Part shown: positions 51,134-60,638 of the stretch, in pieces
How the letters are laid out: every line of letters begins with the position of its first letter
Numbering within the stretch: position 1 is the first letter of the stretch
From: CAIUGU01 sp965279735
GTDB taxonomy: Bacteria > Pseudomonadota > Gammaproteobacteria > Steroidobacterales > Steroidobacteraceae
Length of the DNA: 64,000 nt
NCBI GenBank assembly: GCA_965279735.1
Contig: OZ257260.1
Coordinates: 1,302,001 to 1,366,000 of the forward strand
Reading direction: 5' to 3'
The notes under the pieces: model-generated
The model's input: the letters and a program-made list of their open reading frames with translations, nothing else
Database searches by the model: none
What the model was told of the DNA's origin: nothing
Translations under genes and position numbers: made by a program

Positions 51134-52657
51134 TCAGTTCGAATCGGGGACCAGCATGCGGATCGTTCCGTCCTGACGCGAGGTGAGCAGCAACTCGCCG
51201 TCTCCCGCTTGGCTAAGCTGGAGATCCGCGCGAGCGGCCGAAGCACCGTTGGTTGCTTCAATGAGTTCACGCATTGTCACGTAGACGCGGTTGCCGCGAG
51301 CATCGCGCGTGTACAGCTGGATTTCCTGGATCGGTGCCACTGTCGCAGGCACGCCATCATCAGCGGCCTTCAATGCCGCAAGATCCGCCGCAAACAGACG
51401 ACCGCGCTGGATGTCTCCGAACACGAACTTGCCACGCAACGCCGCGATCCGGCCGTGATACGCGAGCCCGCCGGTAATGGCCTGTCCTTCGCTGTGGTCG
51501 TACATCGCCACCGGGTAACGAAACTCATCGCGGACACGCCCTTCCAGCACTTCCGCAGGCAGCTCGAAAAGCTGATTCAAGGCACCGCCAGGACGGGTCA
51601 TGCCGTTTTCCCAGAGGCCTTCGCGCTTCATCCATCCGTAGTTGCCGCCGTCATGAACGATGTTGATCTCCTCGATCTGGTTCATGCCGATGTCGGCCGC
51701 GAACATCGTTCCATCGGTATCCCACGAGAGCCGGTGCGCGTTGCGGAAGCCGTAGGCGTAGATTTCTCCGAGCGTCTTCGGATCTCCGTCAGCCTGGAAA
51801 TGGTTGTTCGCAGGGATCGTGTAATCGCCGAGCCCCTTGACGCCTTTCGTCACCGATGGACTACGCGGATCAAAGCGCAGGATGGCGGTGATCACCGAAT
51901 CCAGTCGCTGCGTCTGCCCCGGATTGTTGGCATGGGGCCCACCGCCATTGCTGAATCCAAGATCGCTGCCGCTTGTATAGAGAAGTCCGTAGTCGGCATC
52001 CCCGGGCTTTGCGTTCGGATTGAATTCCAAGTCCCCATACGGATGCGTGAGATTCTGGACGATGTGCGCCACCCGCAGCAGTTCACGTCGTGTGCCGTTG
52101 AATGTATTGCCTGCCGGATTCGCCGCTCGCCACTCCGTGATCACGTTGTGGTAAGTGACATCCTTCAAGGCAAATCCGGGTGGAATGAAATCAGGTGTCG
52201 CGGGATTGCCTGCAACGCGTTCCGCATGCACAGAATAGAAGAGCCCATTCCTTGCGAATTCCGGATGAAAAGCAAATGCCGAGAAGCCACTGACCAGCCG
52301 GTTGTATACCGCCAGCGGGAAGGCGGCTCCGACATCCGCATAGACGGTGGCTTGACCATCACCACCGATGAGATAGAGAAACCCACGCGAATCATTTGCG
52401 AAGCGGCGGCCATCCGGCAGATCGCGCACATAGTTCGGTCGTGCCCAGCCAGCGGGTGTTACATCCTGGTCAGCGGGTCGCAACCCTCGGGTATCGGGGA
52501 GTCGTGCAACGAGCCTGATCTCGACAGCCAGCCCGAGCTTCTCGACCGGGGCCGTGATCGGATTGCTGGTGATCGGAGTGGCTGTCTGGGCTTTGCTTCC
52601 GGCTATCGGACCCAGCAGCATCAACGCGGCAACATACGTCAAGTGCAATCGCATCAC
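51134..52657 (-). CDS. Exported PQQ-dependent sugar dehydrogenase-like protein (GSDH)
   Basis: The 507-residue protein has a signal peptide (MMRLHLTYVAALMLLGPIAG). It has the six-bladed propeller of glucose/sorbosone dehydrogenases: SGFSAFAFHPEFARNG, NLTHPYGDLEFNPNAKPGD, YGFRNAHRLSWD and YDHSEGQAITGGLAYHG. PQQ use is inferred from the family; cytochrome or electron-acceptor domains are absent. Confidence 0.85.
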   Translation of the reverse strand: MMRLHLTYVAALMLLGPIAGSKAQTATPITSNPITAPVEKLGLAVEIRLVARLPDTRGLRPADQDVTPAGWARPNYVRDLPDGRRFANDSRGFLYLIGGDGQATVYADVGAAFPLAVYNRLVSGFSAFAFHPEFARNGLFYSVHAERVAGNPATPDFIPPGFALKDVTYHNVITEWRAANPAGNTFNGTRRELLRVAHIVQNLTHPYGDLEFNPNAKPGDADYGLLYTSGSDLGFSNGGGPHANNPGQTQRLDSVITAILRFDPRSPSVTKGVKGLGDYTIPANNHFQADGDPKTLGEIYAYGFRNAHRLSWDTDGTMFAADIGMNQIEEINIVHDGGNYGWMKREGLWENGMTRPGGALNQLFELPAEVLEGRVRDEFRYPVAMYDHSEGQAITGGLAYHGRIAALRGKFVFGDIQRGRLFAADLAALKAADDGVPATVAPIQEIQLYTRDARGNRVYVTMRELIEATNGASAARADLQLSQAGDGELLLTSRQDGTIRMLVPDSN

Positions 52658-52732
52658 GCCTCCCCTTTTTATCTCACCGTCCCTGCCATCAGATTCGCAT
52701 GGATTGCAGTCTGCCGGAAAGGTTTCTCAGGA

Positions 52733-53188
52733 TTATTGCTGACTCGTAGGAAGCATGTTCCGGATGGCTGAAATTCTCCACTTGCCCTCCGCATGGACCA
52801 CTGCAAAGGAACTCCACATGTTCCGGATGACACCCTCCGGATTGCGGATGTCATAGCGGGCATCCACCAGGGCAACGCTTGAACTCAAGAGACGGACGTT
52901 CTCTACCGTGAGGGTTCTGGTGCCAGGATTGTTTGCCGAACTTCTTCCCATCCCCTGCATCGATCCCTCCTTCCCCTGCCTCCATTCGCCGGAAGAAACA
53001 AGCTGGTCGATATCGTGCGTCAGGATGCTTTCCAGCAACGTCCTGTCGCCTTTCGCCCTGGCCTCGGAATAGGCATCGATAAGCGCATGGATATCCTTTT
53101 TTTGTTGATCACTGACAGGTACGCCCTGAGCCAACAGAAAACCCGGGGTCATCAACGTCAGCGCGATCAACAACAGTCTGGTTTTCAT
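52733..53188 (-). CDS. Exported SnoaL/DUF4440-like protein
   Basis: The 151-residue protein has a signal peptide (MKTRLLLIALTLMTPGFLLA) and an NTF2-like cone fold. Typical elements are HALIDAYSEARAKGDRTLLE, then RTLTVENVRLLSSSVALVDARYD and MWSSFAVVHAEGKWRISAIRN. These proteins are often dimers with no known catalytic activity. Confidence 0.82.
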   Translation of the reverse strand: MKTRLLLIALTLMTPGFLLAQGVPVSDQQKKDIHALIDAYSEARAKGDRTLLESILTHDIDQLVSSGEWRQGKEGSMQGMGRSSANNPGTRTLTVENVRLLSSSVALVDARYDIRNPEGVIRNMWSSFAVVHAEGKWRISAIRNMLPTSQQ

Positions 53189-53324
53189 GATGTCAATGTT
53201 CCGTGAATGGCTACAGGAATGCGGCGGTCGACCTCGCGGCCGATGCCAACCGGCTCCGGGCTATTGGAGCGTCCTGCCCGCAAAAGTTCCCGAAGCACAC
53301 GGGATCGGTCGTTGGCTTGGCTGA

Positions 53325-53780
53325 TCAGGACCGCTTGGCCAGAAAAAGGCCTGCGACCATCAGCAGCATCCCGAGGGCGCGCTGCCAGGTGATTGCATGG
53401 ACCACGGAGCCGAACAGGCCGAAGTGATCGATGATGATTGCGGCAACGATCTGGCCCGTGACGATGAAGCAGATGGCGTTGCCTACGCCCAGTCGAGGAG
53501 TCAGGAAGGTAATCGCAAGCACGTAGCAGGCAACGATGATGCCGCCGAGATAGCCGTACACCGGGGCGTCCCGATACGCAGCCATGGAAGGCATGGCCGG
53601 GCGCGAAACAACAATCCAGACGGCAAGGAATGTCAGCCCGATTGCAAAGATGATCAAGGCGACGAGCGACGGACTACCGATTGCCCTGTTCAATGCAGCG
53701 TTTGTCGCCGCCTGGATCGGAATCAAAGATCCGACCAGAACGGCCAGTGCGGAGAGCAGTGCCAGGTTCAGCGCAGTCAT
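53325..53780 (-). CDS. DMT-family transporter, DUF606 (YdcZ) type
   Basis: The 151-residue protein has five predicted helices: LALLSALAVLVGSLIPIQAA, LVALIIFAIGLTFLAVWIVV, YLGGIIVACYVLAITFL, AICFIVTGQIVAAIIIDHFG and LGMLLMVAGLFLAKR. Its length and the IPIQAATNAALNRA motif match the half-size DUF606 transporters. Half-size members act as dimers. Substrate unknown. Confidence 0.85.
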   Translation of the reverse strand: MTALNLALLSALAVLVGSLIPIQAATNAALNRAIGSPSLVALIIFAIGLTFLAVWIVVSRPAMPSMAAYRDAPVYGYLGGIIVACYVLAITFLTPRLGVGNAICFIVTGQIVAAIIIDHFGLFGSVVHAITWQRALGMLLMVAGLFLAKRS

Positions 53781-53791
53781 GATTGCATTCC

Positions 53792-54820
53792 TTAGCGCCA
53801 GCCGAGAGCCGGAGCGACGTGAGTCAGGAGCGACTCGATGACATGTGCGTTGTACTCGACGCCGAGCTGGTTGGGGATGGTGAGCAGCAACGTATCGGCT
53901 TCAGCAATCGCTTCGTCCTGCGCGAGCTGCTTGACGAGAACGTCGGGCTCCGCCGCATAAGAACGACCGAAGATCGCCCTTGTCTGCCCATGCAGCATGC
54001 CGATCTGGTCCGATTCCTCCCCGTCGCGACCGAAGTAGGCACGGTCGCGTGCATCCACCAACGGGAAGATACTGCGGCTGACCGAAACGCGCGGCACACG
54101 AGTGTGGCCGGCTTCCTTCCAGGCATCGCGATAGGCACGGATCTGCGCGGCTTGCTGGACATGGAAGGCCTCGCCAGTCTCATCATGCTTGAGCGTGGAG
54201 CTCTGCAGGTTCAGTCCGAGTTGTGCCGTCCAGATCGCGGTTGCATTGGAGCTGGCGCCCCACCAGATGCGATCACGCAGACCTTCGGAATGCGGTTCCA
54301 CACGTAAAAGACCGGGTGGGTTCGGGAACATCGGCTGCGGCTGCGGATGCGGCTTCGCGAAACCTTGGCCACGCAATACTTCAAGCAGGATTTCCACGTT
54401 GCGACGGGCCATGTCGGCATCCGTTGTCCCTTCTTCAGGGGCATAGCCGAAGTATCGCCACCCGTCGATCACCTGTTCCGGCGAGCCGCGGCTGACGCCG
54501 AGCTGTAGACGTCCACCGGCGATGAGGTCGGCGGAACCGGCGTCCTCAGCCATGTAGAGCGGGTTCTCATAGCGCATGTCGATGACCGCGGTGCCGATCT
54601 CGATCCGTTTGGTCCGCGCACCGATGGCGGCCAGCAGCGGAAACGGCGAGCCTAGCTGACGTGCGAAATGATGCACGCGGAAATACGCACCGTCCGCTCC
54701 GAGTTCCTCTGCAGCGACGGCGAGCTCAATGGACTGGAGTAATGCGTCCGAAGCAGATCGCGTCTGCGATTGTGCGGAGGGCGACCAGTGACCGAACGAA
54801 AGGAACCCGATTTTTTTCAT
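53792..54820 (-). CDS. LLM-class flavin-dependent oxidoreductase
   Basis: The 342-residue bacterial-luciferase-fold protein has AVAAEELGADGAYFRVHHF, FPLLAAIGARTKRIEIGTAV, AEDAGSADLIAGGRLQLGVSR (flavin/phosphate binding) and ESLLTHVAPALGW. It would use FMNH2 from a partner reductase, not seen here. The YdcZ-type gene lies 11 bp downstream, so they may form one unit. Confidence 0.88.
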   Translation of the reverse strand: MKKIGFLSFGHWSPSAQSQTRSASDALLQSIELAVAAEELGADGAYFRVHHFARQLGSPFPLLAAIGARTKRIEIGTAVIDMRYENPLYMAEDAGSADLIAGGRLQLGVSRGSPEQVIDGWRYFGYAPEEGTTDADMARRNVEILLEVLRGQGFAKPHPQPQPMFPNPPGLLRVEPHSEGLRDRIWWGASSNATAIWTAQLGLNLQSSTLKHDETGEAFHVQQAAQIRAYRDAWKEAGHTRVPRVSVSRSIFPLVDARDRAYFGRDGEESDQIGMLHGQTRAIFGRSYAAEPDVLVKQLAQDEAIAEADTLLLTIPNQLGVEYNAHVIESLLTHVAPALGWR

Positions 54821-54922
54821 CTCGACACCTGTGGAGGGAGTACCCCATCATAGGTGCCGCAGTCGCCGTCCGCATCAGCGCCCGGCGATACGGTATCCCC
54901 TCCTGCAGGCGGGAATGCTCCC

Positions 54923-56017
54923 TCAGGACTGCGTGATGCAGACTGCGTAGACGCGAAATTCGAGTTGCTTGGCGTTGCCGTCGAGTGGGATGTAATGCAC
55001 CCGCCACGATTGCGGCTTCTCGGTAGGAAAGGACTCCTGCAGCGCCCAGTTGCCGTCGGTGGTTTCTATCATCGCACCGCCGCCGATGAGAACGGTCTTG
55101 TCCGGGCATACCGCCGTACCGCGCGTTGTCTCCTCCTTCGTTGCGTCGCCCAGGAAAACGTCGGATGCGACGTATTGGACGTTCAGTACCGCTGGCGCAC
55201 CCTGCGGACCTGTCGCGCCCGTCGGGCCGGTCGCACCTGCTGATCCCGTTGGACCAGCGGGACCTTGAATACCTTGTGGTCCTGTCGCCCCGGGTGGCCC
55301 CGCGACACCAGCAGCTCCCGCTGCACCTTGAGCACCTGCTGCACCCGCGGGTCCGATTGCTCCTTGAGGGCCTGTTGCGCCCGTGGCACCCGCAGGACCG
55401 CTTGCCCCTTGCGGTCCCATTGCGCCTGTCGCGCCTGCAGGTCCGGCTACACCTTGAGGGCCAGCCGCACCCGTGGCGCCGGCAGCTCCTTGGGGGCCGA
55501 CTGGACCTTGTGCTCCGGTCCCGCTCGAAATTCCGTCGGCTCCAGGCTCGCCCTTGTCCCCCTTGTCCCCTTTCTCCCCCCGAGGTCCAGCAGGGCCTGC
55601 TGTCCCCGATGCTGCCGGGGAAGTTGTTGAAGAGACCATTTCAGCGAGATGCGAAATGGTCAGGTCAAGCGTTGCGATTCCCTGCGAAGTGATGACGTCC
55701 AGGCGATAGATGCCATCCGCAATGGGCTGGGGGAGACGTGCGGTAACTACGCTGTCGGTAGCGGCGATCACGGTGATTTCGGATGTCCCCAGTCGAACGC
55801 GGACAGTGGTGGGGACCGATATGAATTGCTCTCCCACCACACTGACCTCACCAGCATCCAGATCGATGAAGGCGCTGTGGATAACCGGAGGTCGGGAACG
55901 GATAGCCCCTCTATTCGTGGCAGCTATTGAGGGCAAGTTGCCCAGAATAAAACCAAGCAGGATCAGGGAGTTTCGTAAAACTCCTACCAAAAAACTCCGG
56001 GATTCCCTGATTCGCAT
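54923..56017 (-). CDS. Exported collagen-like protein
   Basis: The 364-residue protein has an export segment (residues 8-33) and a beta-sandwich-like domain at about 43-122 similar to IPT/TIG folds. A run of about 46 Gly-X-Y triplets follows (residues 138-276, starting GTAGPAGPRGEKGDKGDKGE) with one break, GIS-SGT. A C-terminal domain with two cysteines follows (GTAVCPDKTVLIGGGAMIE ... FRVYAVCITQS). Bacterial collagens of this sort form trimers at the surface; Pro occurs freely at X, but hydroxylation is not expected. The start at ATG 56017 is preferred. Confidence 0.85.
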   Translation of the reverse strand: MRIRESRSFLVGVLRNSLILLGFILGNLPSIAATNRGAIRSRPPVIHSAFIDLDAGEVSVVGEQFISVPTTVRVRLGTSEITVIAATDSVVTARLPQPIADGIYRLDVITSQGIATLDLTISHLAEMVSSTTSPAASGTAGPAGPRGEKGDKGDKGEPGADGISSGTGAQGPVGPQGAAGATGAAGPQGVAGPAGATGAMGPQGASGPAGATGATGPQGAIGPAGAAGAQGAAGAAGVAGPPGATGPQGIQGPAGPTGSAGATGPTGATGPQGAPAVLNVQYVASDVFLGDATKEETTRGTAVCPDKTVLIGGGAMIETTDGNWALQESFPTEKPQSWRVHYIPLDGNAKQLEFRVYAVCITQS

Positions 56018-56174
56018 TGCAGCAGAATGAAGGCTGGAGCGGCGCAAGGCCAAGAAACCGGGCGATTCTTTCCTGGAAGTGAGAAGTGGCTCCAATCGCA
56101 GAAGACAGTGTCCGCCGGGATTTGGCGCTTACGCGATTCCGGCAATGCGCGGCAGCCACTCACAGCCGAGGTCC

Positions 56175-57242
56175 CTATTTCGCGCGACCCTTGTAGCCCG
56201 TTGAAAGCATCGGAATCGCAATCACCGCAGCCTTGAATCCCCCTTCCGGAGGACGGATCGACGCGACGGCAAAGAGCGTCTTCTTGCCGGGTCCGCCGAA
56301 GGCGATGGAGACGAGTCCGCGAGGAGCGGGAATGATGCCCAGATGGGTACCGTCCGCGGCCATCACATGCACACCGGACGGACCGGTGGTGTAGATGCGA
56401 TCTTCAGTGTCGACGGCGCCGCCATCACCCCCGCCTCCCGGCAGCGTGGAGAAATCGCGCTGGTTCGTCAGCGAGCCATCGGGCTGGACATCGAATGCCA
56501 CCATCGTGCCCGCGTTCGTCACGTAGAGAATCTTTTCGTCGGCACTCAGGAGGACGCCATTGGTGCGGAGGTTCTCGCCGTACTTCGTGATCTCGCCTGC
56601 AGGGCTGGCATAGAACAGTCCACGCATCGTGAAGTAGACACCGCCCTTCGCATCGGCCGAGAGATCGTTGAGCACGCCCCTGCCGATGCAATCGAGGGTG
56701 TCGCCCTGGTAGGTGTTGGCGAGGACCTTGCGCTCCGGTGCGACCTGCAGGATCGCAGGATTGAGGCCTCGAGAGGCCACGAACACTTTTCCACTCTTGC
56801 TCATCGCGACCGAGCCGCCCGTATTCGTGTCGCTGTAGACGATCGTCGTGCTGCCGTCGGGGGCCAGGCGGATCACCTGGCTCTTGTCCGCCTGCCCGAT
56901 CAGCAGTCCGCCATCCTCCATACCCATGATGCCGTCAGCGTTGTTGCCGTCTGTCTCCCAAAGGGTCTGCCACCGCGCTCTCGCGGCGATGACACCCGGG
57001 ATGGCAGTCACCGCATACGCACGATCAACGGTGTTGCCTTCTGCGGCCCGGGGCACGTTGCCGCCCACGTTCGCGGCCTGTGCCGGCGGCGGATTCTTGC
57101 ACTTCGCAATGACGCTCTCGTAGCGGGCATCCTGGGCCGCCGGGATTCCGGGACCCTGACGCAACGGAGCCGGCGCGTTCTGGGCGAAGGTGGGAGCAGC
57201 GAGCAGGCAAGAGACTGCAAGCAGGATCGGTGTTCTCGGCAT
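56175..57242 (-). CDS. Exported SMP-30/gluconolactonase-like propeller, copy 1
   Basis: The 355-residue protein has a signal peptide (MPRTPILLAVSCLLAAPTFA). Repeated propeller motifs include VYSDTNTGGSVAMSKSGKVF, VLNDLSADAKGGVYFTMRG, YGENLRTNGVLLSADEKILY and GIIPAPRGLVSIAFGGPGKK. The N-D and N-G motifs are those that ligate the metal in SMP-30 lactonases. It is paralogous to the gene at 58117, sharing two cysteine sites (AKCKNP and LDCIGRG). Substrate unknown. Confidence 0.82.
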   Translation of the reverse strand: MPRTPILLAVSCLLAAPTFAQNAPAPLRQGPGIPAAQDARYESVIAKCKNPPPAQAANVGGNVPRAAEGNTVDRAYAVTAIPGVIAARARWQTLWETDGNNADGIMGMEDGGLLIGQADKSQVIRLAPDGSTTIVYSDTNTGGSVAMSKSGKVFVASRGLNPAILQVAPERKVLANTYQGDTLDCIGRGVLNDLSADAKGGVYFTMRGLFYASPAGEITKYGENLRTNGVLLSADEKILYVTNAGTMVAFDVQPDGSLTNQRDFSTLPGGGGDGGAVDTEDRIYTTGPSGVHVMAADGTHLGIIPAPRGLVSIAFGGPGKKTLFAVASIRPPEGGFKAAVIAIPMLSTGYKGRAK

Positions 57243-57446
57243 CGGAAGCTCCCTGGACGTCGCCCTAACAAAACCAGCGGTCGGCTGATCTTGTTCGTCG
57301 TCCGTCACCAGCGGCTATCCCCTGAATGCAGTCCGTCAGAATCAGTGTGGCAGGGATTGGATAGCGTCGGCGTTCCATCGCCGTTTGCGGATGCGCGTTC
57401 GTGAATTCATGGCGTACGTTTCCTGCACCCTGATCCCAACGACCCG

Positions 57447-57947
57447 TCACGGTGCTTCGGCGATTTCCTTCATCTTCTTGAGCGCACCTTCGAACCTCGT
57501 ACGGCGGCCGCTGATGTCCGCTTCCTTCGCGGCGGCGTCAGCCTTGTCCGATTCGTCGAGGAACAGCGTGTAGAGCAGCTTCGACGTGGTGGCCGTTACG
57601 GGTCGGGCTTCGAGGAACCCGTGGTAGAGGTTATAGAACTTGCCCTCTACCGTCGGCTGGGTGTAGCCATACGACAGGGGTGTCAAAGCGACCAGGATTT
57701 CGGTCACCGTACCGCCGCGCAGGACGCGCACCGTACCTGTGCCGCCTTCACCTGCAATGATCTTGCAATCGACACCTGCCAGCCAGTTGCTGATATCGCA
57801 GTACCCGCCCACTTTCTTCCATACTTCTGCGGCCGGTTTCGCCACATCGATCTCCATCTTGATCGTTCGATAGTCAGGCCCGGCTGCCAGCGCCGGCAGA
57901 GCTACTGAAAGCAGGCCCAGGACAGACAGGGCAATACGTTTGTACAT
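57447..57947 (-). CDS. Exported SRPBCC-fold protein
   Basis: The 166-residue protein has a signal peptide (MYKRIALSVLGLLSVALPALA), then IDVAKPAAEVWKKVGGYCDISNWLAGVDCKI, the start of the polyketide-cyclase/START-like fold, with helix KMKEIAEAP at the end. It sits between the two SMP-30-like paralogues and is divergent from the second. Ligand binding in the periplasm is inferred. Confidence 0.82.
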   Translation of the reverse strand: MYKRIALSVLGLLSVALPALAAGPDYRTIKMEIDVAKPAAEVWKKVGGYCDISNWLAGVDCKIIAGEGGTGTVRVLRGGTVTEILVALTPLSYGYTQPTVEGKFYNLYHGFLEARPVTATTSKLLYTLFLDESDKADAAAKEADISGRRTRFEGALKKMKEIAEAP

Positions 57948-58116
57948 GTTGGCTCCGGATGGGATGACTCGGGACACACTTCAGCAGGCGCCATTCTTCG
58001 CGTACGAGGCTCGACAATTCAAGTCGGTCTGCAATCGAGGCACGGACCGGCGATCCGCACTAGGCCTCGGCCAGTACCCCGGGTATTCTTGCGACTTCAC
58101 TATTGAGGGGGATTTC

Positions 58117-59220
58117 ATGAAGAAAAAGATACTTTTCCTTGCAGCGTTGGCGACGTTCGCGAGCGCCGCCGGTGCACAACAACAGCCAGCCGATCCCGTC
58201 CGCACGCCGGGTGTGCAGGCTGGCCGTGATCCCAATCGCGATGCATTCATCATGAAGAACTGCAAGGCGCCTGCGCCCGCCACTGCACCGGGTGGACTTC
58301 CGCCCGGCCAGCGCCCTCCGCAGCCTGTGGAGTTTGCAAATGCGCCTGGCCCTGCGATTCCGGGTGTCCTGGCCGCGGGACAGAAATGGCGCGAAGTCTG
58401 GCAAGGCACCGGCAACAACACCGACAGCCCGATTGCCACGGACAAGGGCATTCTCCTGGCGCAGAACGACCTGAGCCAGATCGTCGAGATCGGCCTCGAT
58501 GGCAGTCTCACCGTGATCGCGAGCGACACTTATACGGGCGGCGCTTTGGCCGTCACCCCCGCAGGCAAGCTGTACGTGGGCGAGCGCGCGCTGAACCGTG
58601 GCATCTGGGAGCTCTCGCCGCGCCGGCTGTTCACCAACACCATGAATGGCGAGCCCCTTGAATGCTTGGGAGCTGCGGTCCTCAACGACATGGTTGCCGA
58701 CCGGAAAGGTGGCTTCTACATGACGATGGGCGGCGTGTACTACGCAAACGCGAAGGGCGTGGTGAGCGGACGCTATGGCAAGGTCGGCGGGAACGGTATC
58801 GCCGTGAGCCTCGATGACAAGACGCTGTATGTCACGGGCCGGCTTCCCGACGCGATGCCTCCTGCGGATCTCAAGCTGCCTGCAGGTGCACCTACTCCCA
58901 CGGGTGGATTGGTAGCGTTCGATGTGCAGCCGGATGGTTCGCTGATCAACGAACGCCAGTTCGCCTGGGCGGGCAACGATGGCACGGCGGTCGACATGGA
59001 AGGACGCTTGTATGCGCCCGGCAATGGCGGCTTGTGGATCATCGATCCAAAGACAGGCGGATTCCTGGGCTACATGCCTGCCCCGCCGGGCACACATGGG
59101 TTTCATTTCGGCGGACCCAACAGGAGCACCCTGTTTGCAATCACGCTGAATGCCGAAACGGCTGTCTATGCGATCGACACTCAGGTGAAGGGTTATCAGG
59201 CTGGCGAGTGGCGCAGGTAA
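58117..59220 (+). CDS. Exported SMP-30/gluconolactonase-like propeller, copy 2
   Basis: The 367-residue protein has a signal peptide (MKKKILFLAALATFASAAGA). It is paralogous to the gene at 56175: IPGVLAAGQKWREVW, SDTYTGGALAVTPAGKLYVG, LECLGAAVLNDMVADRKGGFY and LVAFDVQPDGSLINERQFA all have counterparts. A proline-rich insertion occurs near residue 255 (DAMPPADLKLPAGAPTPTGG). GAGGGGG precedes ATG 58117. Enzymatic activity is not proven. Confidence 0.82.
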   Translation: MKKKILFLAALATFASAAGAQQQPADPVRTPGVQAGRDPNRDAFIMKNCKAPAPATAPGGLPPGQRPPQPVEFANAPGPAIPGVLAAGQKWREVWQGTGNNTDSPIATDKGILLAQNDLSQIVEIGLDGSLTVIASDTYTGGALAVTPAGKLYVGERALNRGIWELSPRRLFTNTMNGEPLECLGAAVLNDMVADRKGGFYMTMGGVYYANAKGVVSGRYGKVGGNGIAVSLDDKTLYVTGRLPDAMPPADLKLPAGAPTPTGGLVAFDVQPDGSLINERQFAWAGNDGTAVDMEGRLYAPGNGGLWIIDPKTGGFLGYMPAPPGTHGFHFGGPNRSTLFAITLNAETAVYAIDTQVKGYQAGEWRR

Positions 59221-59246
59221 CAGGCGACGCAAACACCGGACAGCGG

Positions 59247-60218
59247 CTATTTCGCCGAACCCCCCATTGCCTGCTTGAATTCCTTGTAGTCAGTGGGTCG
59301 TTCGGTCGGTGGATAGTAGTTCTGCGGGAACCAGCGCAAGCCGACCCGCATGATCTTGGACTGGGTGGCCTCGTCGAGCACGCTCACGTCCCTGATGAAG
59401 AACGCAAACCGGTTTCCATCGGGCAATAACGCATTGTCGGTGAACGGAAAGGCGAACGACGTCAGATCGAAATCGAACCGGTAGTCCGACTCTGATTTTG
59501 CGGCTGCGGCCGGCGTGATGAGCACGTGCACTCGTTCGCCCGCGAAATCCGCCTTGTCGAACACGATCGACAGCGAATCCCTGCAATCCGGCGAGCTGAC
59601 CACAAAGGTCTTCAACGTATAGCTCGGGACCAGGAAAGTTGCGGCATCGGCAGACTGGCTGAACGCTTCCTCCAGCTCGCCATCACTCACGAACTGGAAT
59701 GTCGTCTCCATGGTGGCGGCCGGAGTGCAATCCGCGACCGGATCTTCCCAGAGCTGGGCAATCTGACGCTGAATCACGCGATGAGCGGCTTGATGCAGAT
59801 TGGAGCGCGCCTCCCGGATGGATTCCGGAGACTGCGTTCCACGATAAGCCGCCAGACGATCATCTGCATCCTGCAAAAGCGGCTTGAGTTCGAAGTGCTC
59901 ATGGAAATTGAGCGTGAGTAGTTGGGCGAGCACGGCATACCGGATCGGATCGATGTCCTTGCCCTCTTCCCTGGGCCCTGCTACCGGACTGATGAGTTGG
60001 CCGAACATGGTCGCGCGCAATGAACTCTCAGCCTGTTCACGCTGGTTGATCAACTCCAGGCTGGCCCGGTTCTGCTCAAAATGATTCGCCAGTAACGCGG
60101 CAACGATTGCACCCAGCGGTACCGTCAACTTCATCACGACGTCCAGCCAGAACTGGACATCACGCCGGGTCTTCACCTCGGCGCGGCTTTCGCCTTCAAC
60201 GGGTTCCTTATTCGCCAT
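59247..60218 (-). CDS. Membrane-anchored hypothetical protein
   Basis: The 323-residue protein has one transmembrane helix (FWLDVVMKLTVPLGAIVAAL) preceded by a basic cytoplasmic stretch. A helical linker (FEQNRASLELINQREQAESS) and a soluble domain with two cysteines (VADCTPAA and SPDCRDS) follow. The C-terminus is rich in Asp/Phe/Pro. I recognise no family. It is a convergent neighbour of the second SMP-30-like gene. Confidence 0.65.
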   Translation of the reverse strand: MANKEPVEGESRAEVKTRRDVQFWLDVVMKLTVPLGAIVAALLANHFEQNRASLELINQREQAESSLRATMFGQLISPVAGPREEGKDIDPIRYAVLAQLLTLNFHEHFELKPLLQDADDRLAAYRGTQSPESIREARSNLHQAAHRVIQRQIAQLWEDPVADCTPAATMETTFQFVSDGELEEAFSQSADAATFLVPSYTLKTFVVSSPDCRDSLSIVFDKADFAGERVHVLITPAAAAKSESDYRFDFDLTSFAFPFTDNALLPDGNRFAFFIRDVSVLDEATQSKIMRVGLRWFPQNYYPPTERPTDYKEFKQAMGGSAK

Positions 60219-60227
60219 TGATGGAGA

Positions 60228-60515
60228 CTATTGGCAATTGACGTTTACGGTGGCGGAACCATTCAGCGCAGCGATTTTCGGTGTAGTGCCATTCGGGCAT
60301 TTCACCGTATAGACACCTGTCGGCAACGCCAGCGAATATTTTCCACCCGCCTCCACTTTGAGGTCCGCGGCTTTTGCATCGCCCTTGAAAACCTCCAGCA
60401 CCGTACCTGCCGGAACGCCACTGACAACGCCTTGCAACGCGCCGACCTGGGCGTGCGCGATACCCGCTACGAGAACCAACGCCGCCGCGGTCACCAGACT
60501 TTGATGTTTGTTCAT
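60228..60515 (-). CDS. Small exported beta-sandwich protein
   Basis: The 95-residue protein has a signal peptide (MNKHQSLVTAAALVLVAGIAHA). A short beta domain, TVLEVFKGDAKAADLKVEAG then YSLALPTGVYTVKCPNG, resembles carboxypeptidase-regulatory-like sandwich repeats. Two cysteines (KCPNG and the terminal NCQ) may pair. AGGA precedes ATG 60515. It lies 9 bp upstream of the membrane-anchored gene on the same strand. Confidence 0.7.
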   Translation of the reverse strand: MNKHQSLVTAAALVLVAGIAHAQVGALQGVVSGVPAGTVLEVFKGDAKAADLKVEAGGKYSLALPTGVYTVKCPNGTTPKIAALNGSATVNVNCQ

Positions 60516-60638
60516 TCGTTCATCCTGCACAGAATCGCTGCCGAGGCAGCTTGTCAGGACTATATAGCTTGTTGGCGGTGCTTTTGCTATCGGCCAGCGC
60601 TTGACCGGATGCCCGATGAATCGGGACTGAACAGGAAC

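Noticed and set aside
55126..55692. Plus-strand frames over the collagen repeats
   Set aside because: Repetitive G-rich triplets leave several antisense frames open by composition; the Gly-X-Y frame is clearly the coding one.
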